64,000 nt of DNA, from the NCBI GenBank assembly GCA_009746045.1, contig RPFO01000389.1, positions 818,440 through 882,439 of the forward strand, given 5' to 3'. The position numbers were made by a program, and so were the translations under genes. A model generated the notes under the pieces. The model had not been told where the DNA came from and ran no database searches. It saw only the letters and a program-made list of their open reading frames with translations. This DNA comes from Mesostigma viride (taxonomy: Eukaryota; Streptophyta; Mesostigmatophyceae; Mesostigmatales; Mesostigmataceae). Positions within the stretch are counted from its first letter, which is position 1. Every line of letters starts with the position of its first letter. This document shows, in pieces, positions 1 through 9,860 of the stretch.

Positions 1-867
1 GCACTGAGGCTGCCCATAAAACAAGTAATCTCACACGTCGCTTGCCCTGCCCGCGAGATTCAAGCGCAGATCAACCGCGCATGTGCGCCCGCTGCGCGAG
101 GGAGCACATCAACGGCAACGCCCGCTTTGCGCACACTGATTTCCGGCAGGCACACCTTCAAGGTGAATGGAAGCCTCATACGACGCAGCGACCTACTCGT
201 TGTTAAGCGGCCAGCCGTCACCTGCGGGCAGGGAATGCCGTGGGCACCACACATGCTGGTGAAGGTCCTTGATCTGGAAGGCGATCGCACGGAGCGTGAC
301 AGCATTGTCGCCTCTCCTTACTACGCACCGTCGTGGACGGGCCAGTTTTCTAGAGTGACATTAGGTGGCGGCAGCGCAGGGATGACGGTCCCCATTTCTG
401 ATGTACACCTGCAGCACTGGACAGTGGGCGGTACGGCAGAGGTGCACCAGCCTGAGCTGATCAGTACCGGCAAACTGTCAGCTGCCACGGTGGCGGCGTT
501 GAAAGAGCACCCGCAGATTGACTTTGAGCATTACAAGACTGCCACCGCCGCCAGGGCAGCAGCAAAGGATGACTGCAATGCCTACTTTGCCGAGCATGGA
601 GCACGTGCGCTTATCGGGATGCGCCTGTGTGCCCTGTTTCCGGGGATAGCGAGGAAGAGGGAGCGCTTCCATGGCTGGGTCACTAAGGTTCAGGAAAGGG
701 GAGGTCACCTGCTCATCAAGGCGATGTGGGCTGATGGGCAGTGTGAGGACTATCATGCCCTGGCGGAGGTGACGCAGTTCGTGTGCGGCTGCCCACACCC
801 AGTCGAGGCATTTGGCCGCGCTCGCTTCTTTCCACAGGAGCTAGGCTGGCACCGTGAACGCAGGTGA
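1..867 (+). CDS. Hypothetical protein, 3' part, with Tudor-like segment
   Basis: The frame is open from the first base of the window to a TGA at 865-867, so the N-terminus lies upstream and no start is assigned. I do not recognise the family. The C-terminal third has a stretch (IGMRLCALFPG, then FHGWVTKV and MWADGQCEDY) whose pattern of G-x-R-V, F, G-x-V and D-G-x-x-E-D resembles small Tudor/Agenet-like barrels that often end retroelement polyproteins or chromatin proteins in algae. This is inference from spacing only. The upstream part has no motif I can name. The stop is followed within 50 bp by GA-rich DNA and then by satellite and transposon sequence, so the ORF may be the end of another mobile element rather than a host gene. 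Confidence 0.4.
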   Translation, partial: ALRLPIKQVISHVACPAREIQAQINRACAPAARGSTSTATPALRTLISGRHTFKVNGSLIRRSDLLVVKRPAVTCGQGMPWAPHMLVKVLDLEGDRTERDSIVASPYYAPSWTGQFSRVTLGGGSAGMTVPISDVHLQHWTVGGTAEVHQPELISTGKLSAATVAALKEHPQIDFEHYKTATAARAAAKDDCNAYFAEHGARALIGMRLCALFPGIARKRERFHGWVTKVQERGGHLLIKAMWADGQCEDYHALAEVTQFVCGCPHPVEAFGRARFFPQELGWHRERR

Positions 868-914
868 TGGCACCCACATAGACGATGCCGTCCCTGCTGT
901 GCACAGTGACAGTG

Positions 915-1075
915 AAGGCGGGGAGGAGGAGGAAGAGGGAGAGAAAGAGGGGGAGAAAGAGGGGGAGGAGGGGAGGAGGAGGGAGAGGGGGAGGGAGAGG
1001 GGAGGGAGAATGGGAGGGGGAGGGGGAGGAGGAAGAGGGAGAGGGAGAGGGAGAGGAGGATGCGGAATGGGAGCC
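915..1075. repeat. GA/GGA-rich microsatellite tract
   Basis: About 160 bp almost purely of G and A on the plus strand, built from irregular gag, gga and gaga units. It gives spurious open frames in several phases on both strands (poly-Glu/Gly/Arg one way, poly-Pro/Ser the other), which I do not call as genes. Confidence 0.9.
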
Positions 1076-1525
1076 GGGGATGACTGGTAGATGAGACGGT
1101 GCCATCTACCGGCGCATGGAATGAAGTGGTAGACAAGTTTACTCATGGTTGTCGGCAAGTGGAGCATGCACGCCTGGCCTAGCTGAATTTAAATCAATGA
1201 GTTGAGTTTGGAGAGGCTGCATTTTGCTTGGATGAAGAATGTGTTAGCATGGCCAAACTTTTATGGCTTGTAGCCAAATCCTCTTGGGGTATGTGCACAG
1301 TGTACTAGCGGTGAACATGTGCAATTGCGAGGATTCCTGTCTTGTAGCGATGTGGCCTCTCACCCTGCAGCCTGGTAGATGTGTTGGCATGCAGCCACCC
1401 ATCATTGGTCATCCGATCTGGTGTGATTTGCATTTGCACACCTTGTATTAAGGCCATGATATGATGATGTCTTGTTATTTTTAATGTGTATATGCGAAAA
1501 GAGGCATAATATGCTTGTATATAGT
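1076..1525. other. No gene seen; AT-rich spacer
   Basis: No convincing coding frame, RNA or terminal repeat. The sequence becomes AT-rich and leads into the satellite array. Confidence 0.5.
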
Positions 1526-2340
1526 GCTAGCAAATGTCACTACCTTTACCTATGCCTGACCTTACAAGTTGAGGATGGTCTAATGTAGTGGCAAACAGGT
1601 TATTTACAACAATTCACAGTTTTCTGACATAGTTTGAGGCAACTATACTTACCAAAATGCTTGAAAAAGGCAAAAAATGCACCATTTATGCTAGCAAACG
1701 TCACTATTTTGAGATCAAACTGGGCCCAAACTTGGCCCATGGTCTAATCTAGTGGTGTGTAGGTTGCTTCCAACATTTCATAGCTTTCTGACATAGTTTG
1801 ATATTGTTTAGTAGCTTACACTGAGCAAAATGCTTGAAAATGGCAAAAAATGCACCATTTATGCTAGCAAACGTCACTATTTTGACGTCAGACTGAGCCC
1901 AAACTTGGCCCATGGTCTAATCTAGTGGTGTTTAGGTTGCTTCCAATATTTCATAGCTTTATGACGTAGTTTGATATTGTTTAGTAGCTTACACTTAGCA
2001 AAATGCTTGAAAATGGCAAAAAATGCAGTATTTATGCCAGCAAACGTCACTATTTTGAGTTCAGATTGACCCCAAACTTTGTGCATGGTCTATTCTAGTG
2101 GTAATTAGGTTGCTTGCAAATATCCATGATGGTTTGACGTGATTTAGTACTGTTTCCTATTTATTACTATTTAATTTAATTTAAAATGACAAAAATGTAC
2201 CTTTATTGCTAGCAAATGTCACCAAGATGACGTCCGATCGATACCAAACTTTGTACGAGATCTATTTTGGTTGCAAACATCATGCATGACAATTTTCAGC
2301 ATAAAAAGACAAACTTCGGTACGAAGTACATTTTGCGTGC
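1526..2340. repeat. Tandem satellite, five ~172-bp units
   Basis: The landmark gctagcaaacgtcac, or close variants, recurs at about 1526, 1690, 1863, 2036 and 2208, a spacing of 164, 173, 173 and 172 bp. Each unit also carries a run like caaaaaatgcaccatttatg, a stretch like caaacttggcccatggtctaatctagtgg and catagctttctgacatagtttg. The middle units are closest to one another and the outer ones more diverged, the usual pattern when unequal exchange homogenises the centre of an array. No coding potential. Confidence 0.85.
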
Positions 2341-2368
2341 TGGAGTACATTCTTAATGGCTGGTAGGG

Positions 2369-3928
2369 AGGCAACCCTGCTCCATCGGGGGGACGCCTAG
2401 CAGGGTCCTGTTCACCAGGGCCGCCTAGGTAACCCAGTACCCCTTGGGCAGGTCCAAGGGGTAGGTTGTGTTTCCAGCAAGGGGGGGTGGTTGGAGTCTG
2501 TTTTCATGCATCTGCGTGCCCTATGCCAATAAAATCTGTTTTGATTTTTTCAACACCATGGAATTTCGTTATGCACACCTTCATAGGTGGGCAGGGGATG
2601 TATCTCACATTCTGTCTCCACTAGGGTTGTATGCCTTGGTGGATTGGCCTTGAGCTCAGTGGCTCAGGCGCCTCCCATTCAAGTGGAGGGTCAAAGCTCC
2701 CTTGACAGGTGGTTACCCAGGACCCCAGTTTACTGTGGATCTCTTGGGCCACCTGGCCTCACTGTTCAGTGGCAGTAAAGGCATGGGTGCTGTCATGTTG
2801 TCTAGTACAATGTGTTCAGCCCAGGTGCAGGATGCAATATTCCTGTCACCTGTCACCAGGACTTCAGCCACCACTGTGCAGGGCAGGGGTGGCTGGTCCA
2901 CACACGTTGTGCAGGTGCAACGTGGATAGGTCCAGGATGTCATATTCCTGTCACCTGTCACTCGGACTTCAGCCACCACTGTGCAGGGCAGGGGTGGCTG
3001 GTCCTCACATGTTGTGCAGGTGCAACATGGACAGTGCAGGATGCAATAAACCTGCCTCCTGTCACTCCTCAGGTTGCAGGTGACCTGAGCTCAGTTGACC
3101 CAGCCTGGCTGGGTGTTTTTTCTCTGAGTGGGCGATGATGATGGAACCACATGGAACCTCTTAAACGGTTACCTTGGCATTTTTTACAGTGGCTCTCTTG
3201 GCTGGTGATGCACTCCCTGGATAGGCAGACAGGCATAGCTATCTCCCTTGTGAGCTCGCGAGGAGGAGGAACTCCCCGGGCATGTTGAGCTAAACGTGAT
3301 GCCATCACAAGTATTGCACGAGTTCTGGGGCCCATCTTTTTTCAGTCCAGATGTTGCAGTATGGGTGTCAGTTGCTCAGCACCTCAGTCAGCTTGGAGTC
3401 AGTTTCCTAGCTGGGCAGGATCAGGCTTGAAGTCGCTAGCCTTCAACCTGAAAGGAAAACATAATGGGAGTTAGATGAGATGCTTAGGCTGACACACGGA
3501 TTTCCGGCCTGCGCGCCGCGTAGTGCCTACCGCGGCTGAGCGGGACACCTCAGTACTGTACGGCAGGTCGTACGGTCCTGAGGTGTCATGTGGACTGACG
3601 TGCAGTCAGTGCCAGACTGTTCCTAGGTGCTAGCTCGACCCGCCAGGTCCGGTGTAGCCGGGCCTGACGGGCCGAGTCTTAGCTGGTTGCTAGTGACGTG
3701 GTCGCATGGCATTGCAGTGTCCAGTTGTCCACTGGCAGGTGCTGCAGTGAGCACTGCCATAGGCATATAGGCGTAGCACTGGGGAGTGCCGCAGCACCCG
3801 AGTTTGCCCAGACGTTCCATTCTGAGCCCTCAAGCTTTCACTACATTCCTTGTATTATTGCTAATACAATCGTCATTCTCATTTCCAGCTTTCTACAGTT
3901 GTCCTTCGTCTCTAGACGCGTTCCAACT
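2369..3928 (+). mobile_element. Copia-4 3' end, copy 1: last codons, 3' UTR and LTR
   Basis: This 1.56-kb stretch is repeated at 39415-44409, there split by another transposon. The second copy begins inside the C-terminal codons of a Copia RNase H frame, which identifies the repeat as a Copia 3' end in plus orientation. An AATAAA-type signal lies near 2528 and a tandem ~100-bp subrepeat (gtgcagggcaggggtggctgg) at 2820-3045. The LTR itself is best placed at 3469-3928: it follows a purine-rich tract (gaaaggaaaacataatggg), begins AGTTAGATGAG and ends TTCCAACT, the AGTT...AACT termini seen in other elements here. The 5' part of this copy is missing; satellite DNA abuts its left edge. Confidence 0.75.
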
Positions 3929-4606
3929 GAGCTGGGCTTTGATGTCGGCAGTGGAGGCGGAAATGGCAGTGGAGGTGGCGGTGAGGTGAGGAAGTTCAGC
4001 AGCCAGCGGACCACCCATTGCTGCGACGTCAGCAGCAAGGGGGGTCACGTGCTGCTGAAAGGCTTCCGTGAGGATGGAACGAAGGGCGGGGGCGGAGATG
4101 GATGGAGCCCAGATCTCGCCGTCAGAGCGCTGGGTAAGGGAGTTGAGGATGGTATGCTGGATTTGAGGGCGAGCGCACCCGAACAGCAGGCGGATGTCGT
4201 TCCATCTGCGGCCGTCCCGCCCGTCCGGGAGGAGGAGGCGATTGTTGTCGTGGAGATGGAGGCACAGGTCGTAAAGCGAGGCGTAGTCCCCGAAGAAGAT
4301 GCAGTGCAGAGCATCGGCCGGAGACATGTTGGTCCAGTCGTGATCATCGACCTGGAAAGGTTGGGGCCGAAAGCGCGGTTCAGAGGGGCGGGACCCTCCT
4401 GTTTTGTCGGCTGAGCGGGTGCGTTTCGGGTCAGGCGATGCCGATGGCGAGGCATTAAGCCCGGGAGGTTGCTGGGTGACCACCAGTGCACGACTAGTGT
4501 CACCGCTGCCTGCCGGAGCTGGCACAGCTGCAGCCGCAGCTGCCGCATTTTCATGGCCGAGCGCATCCGCTAAACTGCGTTGCGTCAAAGGACGTTTGCT
4601 CGTCAT
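3929..4606 (-). pseudogene. LINE ORF1-like protein, truncated by Copia-4 LTR
   Basis: The reading frame starts at ATG 4606 and runs about 225 codons until it enters the Copia-4 LTR at 3928. The N-terminus is Ala/Pro-rich with basic patches (SPDPKRTRSADK), followed by a helical middle part and a heptad-like Ala/Leu/Thr tail. The 5' flank (4607-4740) resembles the flank of the better-defined ORF1 at 44410-46362 (shared gctcaaa/gctcaga, gagctccgccgtcagccat), and both proteins share QQPPGL followed by PSASP-x-P-K. That second copy retains an L1-ORF1-type RNA-binding domain, so I infer this one is the coiled-coil half of a related nucleic-acid-binding ORF1p which lost its RNA-binding domain to the LTR insertion. 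Confidence 0.55.
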
Positions 4607-4740
4607 ATATTGCGTTTTAGATTCGGAAAATTATATCAGCATGTGCGTCTTAGAAAGACGAAGCGATAGTGATATTCACGGCTAAATTCGGTGCTCAAAC
4701 GTAAAAGTTATGAGCTCCGCCGTCAGCCATGGCTACCTCG

Positions 4741-5732
4741 TGGCTCGTGGCTCGAGGCTGACGCATGATGCTTCATTATACACCATGATTATGGGCACCT
4801 AGCTGATCTACTTGCACAATCAACGCAGTATAAACCATCAACATCCAATCCTCACGATATATGCACGGCTTGACGACGTATACAGCACCTAAATACTGCA
4901 CAATTGCAACCTGCTATGGCTGACATGCAAGCAACGTCGAGTAGGATGGCGGTCTTAGAGAGGCTGGGCAGAGGTCGGTAGAAATAAGTGGAAAACTGGC
5001 AGAAACTAGATAGAAACACGATATACTTACGCCTGCAAGCACTATTGAGCCGGTGGCAGAGGCCATTTCCAGGAAAATACAGCATACCGTAGCAATAGCC
5101 ACGGTCACGTCTTACGCTATTTGCAGGCACCATCATGCCCGGAGCTACCCAATAAAAGTCTGCACAAATCTCGGTTTAGCCGAGAGTCCGGGCGTTCGGA
5201 AATTATGAATAAACATGTGTTAAGAAGTCGAAACACCATGGAAATACCAAGCATGGTGCCGCAGCAGACCCGAGTCTTGACGTAATAATATGTATGTATG
5301 CCGGTTTCCGGGGTTTCCGCATGAAAGTTGGGTGAGAAACTGGAAAAAACTACGTTTCCTTTGCCCCAGTACCTCAACAAACTCGTAGAAACCTAATTAT
5401 CAACCTTTGAACGCATCATCATGGTCGTGCCACCCAACAGCCACTGAAATTCGCGCGAAAACTGGCGAGATATACCTGCCGCCATCGCCGTCGTCTTCAT
5501 CTTCGTCCCGCAAAAATGCCTGATTTCAGTGGTACATATTTGTTTGCAGCTGTCACAAAAAAAATACCAAAAATACCAGGATTTTTTCTTGAATTCTATG
5601 AGATGTTTCTGACCTATGTTGAAAGTTTCAGACCAAAAATCGCATGTTTAATAGGTTTGCCACGTGTCAGATTACAACGCGATACATCGCGTTCTAACCC
5701 TACAACGCGATGTATGGCGTTGTAAAAAAACA
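4741..5732. other. No gene seen; spacer
   Basis: No supported coding frame. The only structured feature is a hairpin near 5674-5723, listed separately. Short open frames on both strands lack recognisable motifs. Confidence 0.4.
5674..5723. repeat. Inverted repeat, ~20-bp arms
   Basis: ACAACGCGATACATCGCGTT is followed after about 8 bp by its near-exact reverse complement (ACAACGCGATGTATGGCGTTGT read on the same strand). The CGCGATACATCGCG core is itself palindromic. It could be a small foldback-element relic or a terminator-like hairpin; function unknown. Confidence 0.7.
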
Positions 5733-5889
5733 CGGGTTAATTAGACTCGTGCTCCCGTTGGGGAGTCACGGAGCATTAACCCCGATGGATGGATGGATGG
5801 GTGCAAGCAGTCCTACCGGTCTAATCTATCTACAACAGCTACCTACAACATCTATCTAAAGCTGTCAACATCAACTCAGACTACCCTAG
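5733..5889 (-). repeat. LINE-A 3' tail with conserved hairpin
   Basis: Read on the minus strand this is the end of LINE-A: (ccat)n, then a conserved block whose plus-strand form is gtgctcccgttggggagtcacggagcattaacccc. GCTCCCGT and ACGGAGC pair imperfectly, giving a small stem-loop. The same tail recurs at 49315-49600 (three times) and 55336-55395, so it is a hallmark of the family and probably the site its reverse transcriptase recognises. Confidence 0.7.
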
Positions 5890-7604
5890 CTAGGGGAGCT
5901 GTCTGGCGCCGTGCCTCCCGCGGGTTTGCACACGCGCGGGCGCTTCCCCACGGGGGGGGGCTCGTTGTCCTCTGACCTGGGCCCACTTGGCCTTGTCCAT
6001 CATCTTTTTCCAAATCACGGAGAGGCCTAGGCCCCCCATGTCCTCTACTAGCTGTTCTTTGAAGGTGCGGGCCTTGCGGCGTCTAGCATCACGGGGCCCG
6101 GCCCACGTCAGGAGGTGCCGGCCAGGCTGAGCTGGTCGCAGTCCCGCCGGCGGGGGGGGCACGTGAGGTGTCTACCTGGTTGGTGCGAGCTAGGTGCCCT
6201 ACGAGCTGCAGGCGCCGCTGCTTAATGGTGCTGGTGATATATGGCATGCCAAGGTAAAGGTCCTCATTGCGGACATGAGCAGCATTTCCTACTCTGAAAA
6301 TGGATCGCAGCATGTTGGTGACCGCACCGTCCAGCTTGCGGGCCAGGTCGGCGGTGAGGGTCCACGTCTCGGCCCCATACGTAAGAACAGGAAGGACGAG
6401 GACCTTAAACAGGTCCTGTTTCTCGATCTTGCCAAGGGGCTTGCGCCACAGGGCCCGGGTATGGCGTAAAGCGTGCCAGGCGAGGGAGATGCGGTGGTCC
6501 ACATCAGCCTCGCAGCTGGGAAGCAGGCTGCCCAGCAGCTTGACACGGTCCCGATACAGGACCCGAGAGCCGTCAAGGAGATAGAGGTTTGGCGGTACGT
6601 GGGTGGGTGAGCCCAATCGCCAGAGCCTCTGTCTTCTTGCTGACCTCAAGGCCCTGCATGGCACTGCACGGGCCTCGATAGCCAGGCAGTCAAGCCACGT
6701 CCGCACGTGCCCAGTGTCCTCGAAGAGGGTGGTGTCGTCTGCGTACAGTAGATGATGTCCGCCAGCCGAATCTCCGTTTCCGCTCCGCCATGCCAGAAGT
6801 GGTTGGCAACCTGCACCCCTGGTTCCCTAACCACGATGCGGGCAAATCGCTTGCGCGCCTGAATCATTACGTATTCGACCACAATAATGAACAGGTAGGG
6901 CGACAGCACGCAGCCCTGCCACACACCCTTCTGTAAAGGGCATGGTGGCGTGGTCCCGTAAGAAGTGCGCACCGAAGTGGTGGACCCTTCATACAGGTTG
7001 CGGATGACAGCAATAAGGGGGCGGGGGATCCGGAACAGCTCGAGGATGTCCCATAGCGCAGGCCAGAAAACCGCATCGAAGGCTTTTATGAAGTCCACCA
7101 GCACAAGGTGCAAAGGGGACTCACCAGGCTGAAGGCGTTGCAGTTCCTCCACAAGTCGGCGAGTAGTGAAGAGCGCCTGTACTGTGTTGCGACCTGAACG
7201 GAAGCCGTGCTGAGTCTCGCTGAGGTGACCGTCCAGGGCCGTGCGCAGGCGGTTCAGGATGAGCCGCATAAGAAGCTTGAGGAGGGCACTTTGGATGCAC
7301 ATCCCTCTGTAGTTGCCGGGGTCGGCTGGCGACCCCTTGTTGTTGTACAGCATCGTGCGGAAACTGTGTTGCCAGGCCGCTGGAGGCGGTTGCGACGACA
7401 GCAGAAGGCGGTTGCAGATATCCCGGAAGAGCAGCATAACACCGGTGTCCTCAAATTCGGCTGCAAGTTTCACAACTGCGGCAGGAATCTCGTCGCAGCC
7501 GGTGGCTGCGTCATAACACAGACGCTGGACCGCCTCCGTGACCTCGCGAGAGGTGAAAGGAGGCATGTCTGACGGGTCGCCAAGTGGGCGGATCAGCGGG
7601 GGGA
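5890..7604 (-). pseudogene. LINE-A1 reverse transcriptase, frameshifted
   Basis: Read from 7604 leftwards, the RT frame gives PPFTSREVTEAV, the fingers (NYRGMCIQSALLKLL), motif HGFRSGRNT, motif A (LVLVDFIKAFDAV) and motif B (KGVWQGCVLSPYLF). The catalytic YADD box is hit by a few inserted bases at about 6735-6752; the frame after it resumes as DDTTLFEDTGHVRTWLDCLAIEA. The thumb and the LINE signature YGAETWTLTADLARKLDG follow at 6706-6089, and the C-terminus (to 5890) is in a third frame. The element is therefore dead. Its 5' part continues on the far side of Copia-1 at 24998-25450. Related fragments lie at 50041-50830 and 55336-55905. Confidence 0.85.
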
Positions 7605-7609
7605 CTAGG

Positions 7610-8190
7610 TGTTATATTATAGGTTTCAGCTCGCAGTCACATGGAAATAATTAATGATCGTGTGCCGGTACTTAGCCGTTTTGCGGTTCGAGGCGTTCGG
7701 GTTAATTCGGCGCGTTGGGACTTAGCCGTTTTGAGGTTCGGCTGAATTTCGGCTTGTGTGATCCACAACGATTAAGTTACGCTGTGTGCGTTATGCCTCG
7801 TGAGTTACGCCCTAGACTTTGGCTGTGCAGCACTGGTCCGGTACTGAGGTGCGGACTAGGATTCTGGGTACTGCCGGCCGTCGTGACAAGTGGTGAGATA
7901 CTGGTGTGTGTCGATTGGTCGGTACTCGGCTGGTGTGTTGTAACGGAGATGTGTAACGGAGATGCGTTCCCAGGCTTGCGTCGGTGCCTAGCGCCGCAGG
8001 CTAGCCTAGCCGCCTGACAGACGATGATGATCCAAAAGCCAGCATTGTGTTGCGGCGGTCCAACGGTTGTTGCTGCTATGCTGGCAATGGCTATGGTTGC
8101 GCTGGTAAATTAAGCTGGGGGCTTGGCTCTGAGTCTGTAACCTGATTACCGTAAATTATCATTTAATAAAATTCGAACTCAATTTCAACA
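7610..8190 (+). repeat. Copia-1 5' LTR
   Basis: 581-bp direct repeat with TG...CA ends, about 99% identical to 24417-24997. Of the five differences seen, three are CG in this copy against TG or CA in the other. It ends with an AATAAA (near 8165) and would contain promoter and polyadenylation signals. An open frame within it is LTR sequence, not a gene. Confidence 0.92.
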
Positions 8191-8234
8191 TGTACTAGGA
8201 CGGGGTTAATTAATAATTAAGGGAAAACGTAGCA

Positions 8235-8851
8235 ATGTCGGATCAAGAACAAGAAGAGACGGATTCGAGAAAGCGTACTGGGTGGAAGGATTTAAGAAAT
8301 GAGAAGAATTTGATAGAGCTGTGCAAAACACGAGTCGGGACAATTCCTCTTGATGCGGCAGTGACATTGGTAGAGGATTTCTGTGACAGGTTTGAGGCGT
8401 TTGTGGCGGATCATGCAGATAAAACCGAGGATCTGTATGGGCTATTCCGGGATGCCGGAATGTTTAGAGCCGACAACGCCATTCTAGTAAATTGCCTGCG
8501 CTCCTGCCGTGACGAGAAAATCGAGGGCGCTGCAATTGGAGGTAGGTTGCGTGCAGCACTTCTTGAATCGAAAGCATCTGCCAAGTCTCGTCATGTTGGC
8601 ATTTATAATTGGGTGCCGAAGCGTCCCTACACACTCGACCTTCTCGCTTTGAGAAATGCGAGAAACGAGAGTGTAAAGGATGGCATTCCGGTGGTGGAAC
8701 TGGCGGTGGTGGACCGTTATGTTCGCAATGCCAAGGACCTTAATTTCCAGAATGCCATGGCAGCTCTCAAGCGTGAGAAAGCCGAGGATGATCTCAATAA
8801 GGCGATTGAGGTTATCACGGGCATTGTCGAGGGTGAGGAGAGGGACATGGT
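8235..8851 (+). CDS. gag: Copia-1 Gag, N-terminal part
   Basis: Starts at ATG 8235, 44 bp after the 5' LTR (MSDQEQEETDSRKR). About 205 charged, helix-rich residues follow with no zinc knuckle, as expected for the capsid part of a retrotransposon Gag. The true frame is broken by the Gypsy insertion at 8852, where translation would run into 25 foreign codons and a stop. Joining 8851 to 19442 keeps the frame (the split codon becomes a Val), so this and 19442-20051 are one gene. Gag would assemble the cytoplasmic particle packaging the element's RNA. The assignment rests on position and on the zinc knuckles in the second half. Confidence 0.75.
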
Positions 8852-9689
8852 TGTCGCGTCTGCGTGCCACAATCTCCGGCGCCACCATGGCGGCTGGCCA
8901 CTCAGCTTAATTTGGTAAAACTCAAATGAGCTGAGCTGACGTGCCTGCCTTAACTGCATGCCCTGTGGGGTGGGCGAGGACCTGTCCCATGATTCCAGTT
9001 GCCGTCCTGGCTTTCTACCACACATGCCAACAAAAGCAGGAAGGCATCCCGACAAATCTAAATTGCTACCCTCTTGCCGATCTCATCTCCTAGAGGCTCC
9101 GGCATTTCTGTCCCTGGGAATGTCCGGCATTGAGTCACGTCCACCAAGGTCGAAGCATAATATCCTTCAGACAATCTGCACGCTCACACCTTGCGTGTGA
9201 GTGGCCCAGCAAACATTGCGTCTAATCGTTCCTTTCTAGAAGAAATCCCTTTGTAGGGCTGCCAGCGATTTCGCATTCATTCCAGCGATCTGGCTGCGCA
9301 CCGCAAATTGTCCTTTTCCATTTTCTGTCCAGTCCTCATAACGTTGACCCGCTATTCTACACCACAAAGACACCTGGCCTGTCAATAGCCTCGGCGCTGT
9401 TGAAGTCCAGCAGTCCAGCTTCAGCTCCAGCTGTCCACTAACACGCGTATGATCCTCTCGACGCTGCGCACTTGTGCTGCCGTCCGCTCAAGTCAGTGCT
9501 GCGCGCCCAGCTGTGCCTGGCCCGGCGCGCATGCACGTACACTTTCGTCCGCTCTTATGCTGCAAGTGCTAGTGTCCCCCCCGGTCACTAGCCTTTGTCG
9601 AAAATGCGTAGAAAACAAATTCCTTGCGCACGTCACCGGTCTTGTGCATAGTGGGCGCCGCCCGGATGACATAGCTCGCGTCCGTGACA
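8852..9689 (-). repeat. Gypsy 3' terminal repeat A2-B2 (838 bp)
   Basis: Minus-strand order is A2 (9689-8992) then B2 (8996-8852), with the attcc at 8992-8996 shared. The unit starts TGTCACGG and ends CGCGACA on the minus strand, like an LTR. A reappears without B at 18739-19437, and B without A at 9692-9836. Confidence 0.85.
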
Positions 9690-9691
9690 GC

Positions 9692-9836
9692 TGTCGCGTC
9701 TGCGTGCCACAATCTCCGGCGCCACCATGGCGGCTGGCCACTCAGCTTAATTTGGTAAAACCCAAATGAGCTGAGCTGACGTGCCTGCCTTAACTGCATG
9801 CCCTGTGGGGTGGGCGAGGACCTGTCCCATGATTCC
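9692..9836 (-). repeat. Gypsy repeat B1 (145 bp)
   Basis: Copy of 8852-8996 with a single difference (aaaccc against aaactc). It sits between the end of pol and the A2-B2 repeat, separated from A2 by only gc (9690-9691). It ends at attcc, which recurs at 18739-18743 at the inner edge of A1. Confidence 0.85.
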
Positions 9837-9860
9837 CCCCCTCGCTGGCGACCGGCCCCA

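Noticed and set aside
716-1167. Overlapping minus-strand Ser/Pro/Leu-rich frames
   Set aside because: They are the antisense of a GA-rich microsatellite; composition-driven with no motif.
7715-8017. 100-codon frame repeated in both Copia-1 LTRs
   Set aside because: LTR sequence duplicated with the element; no motif and unlikely to be coding.
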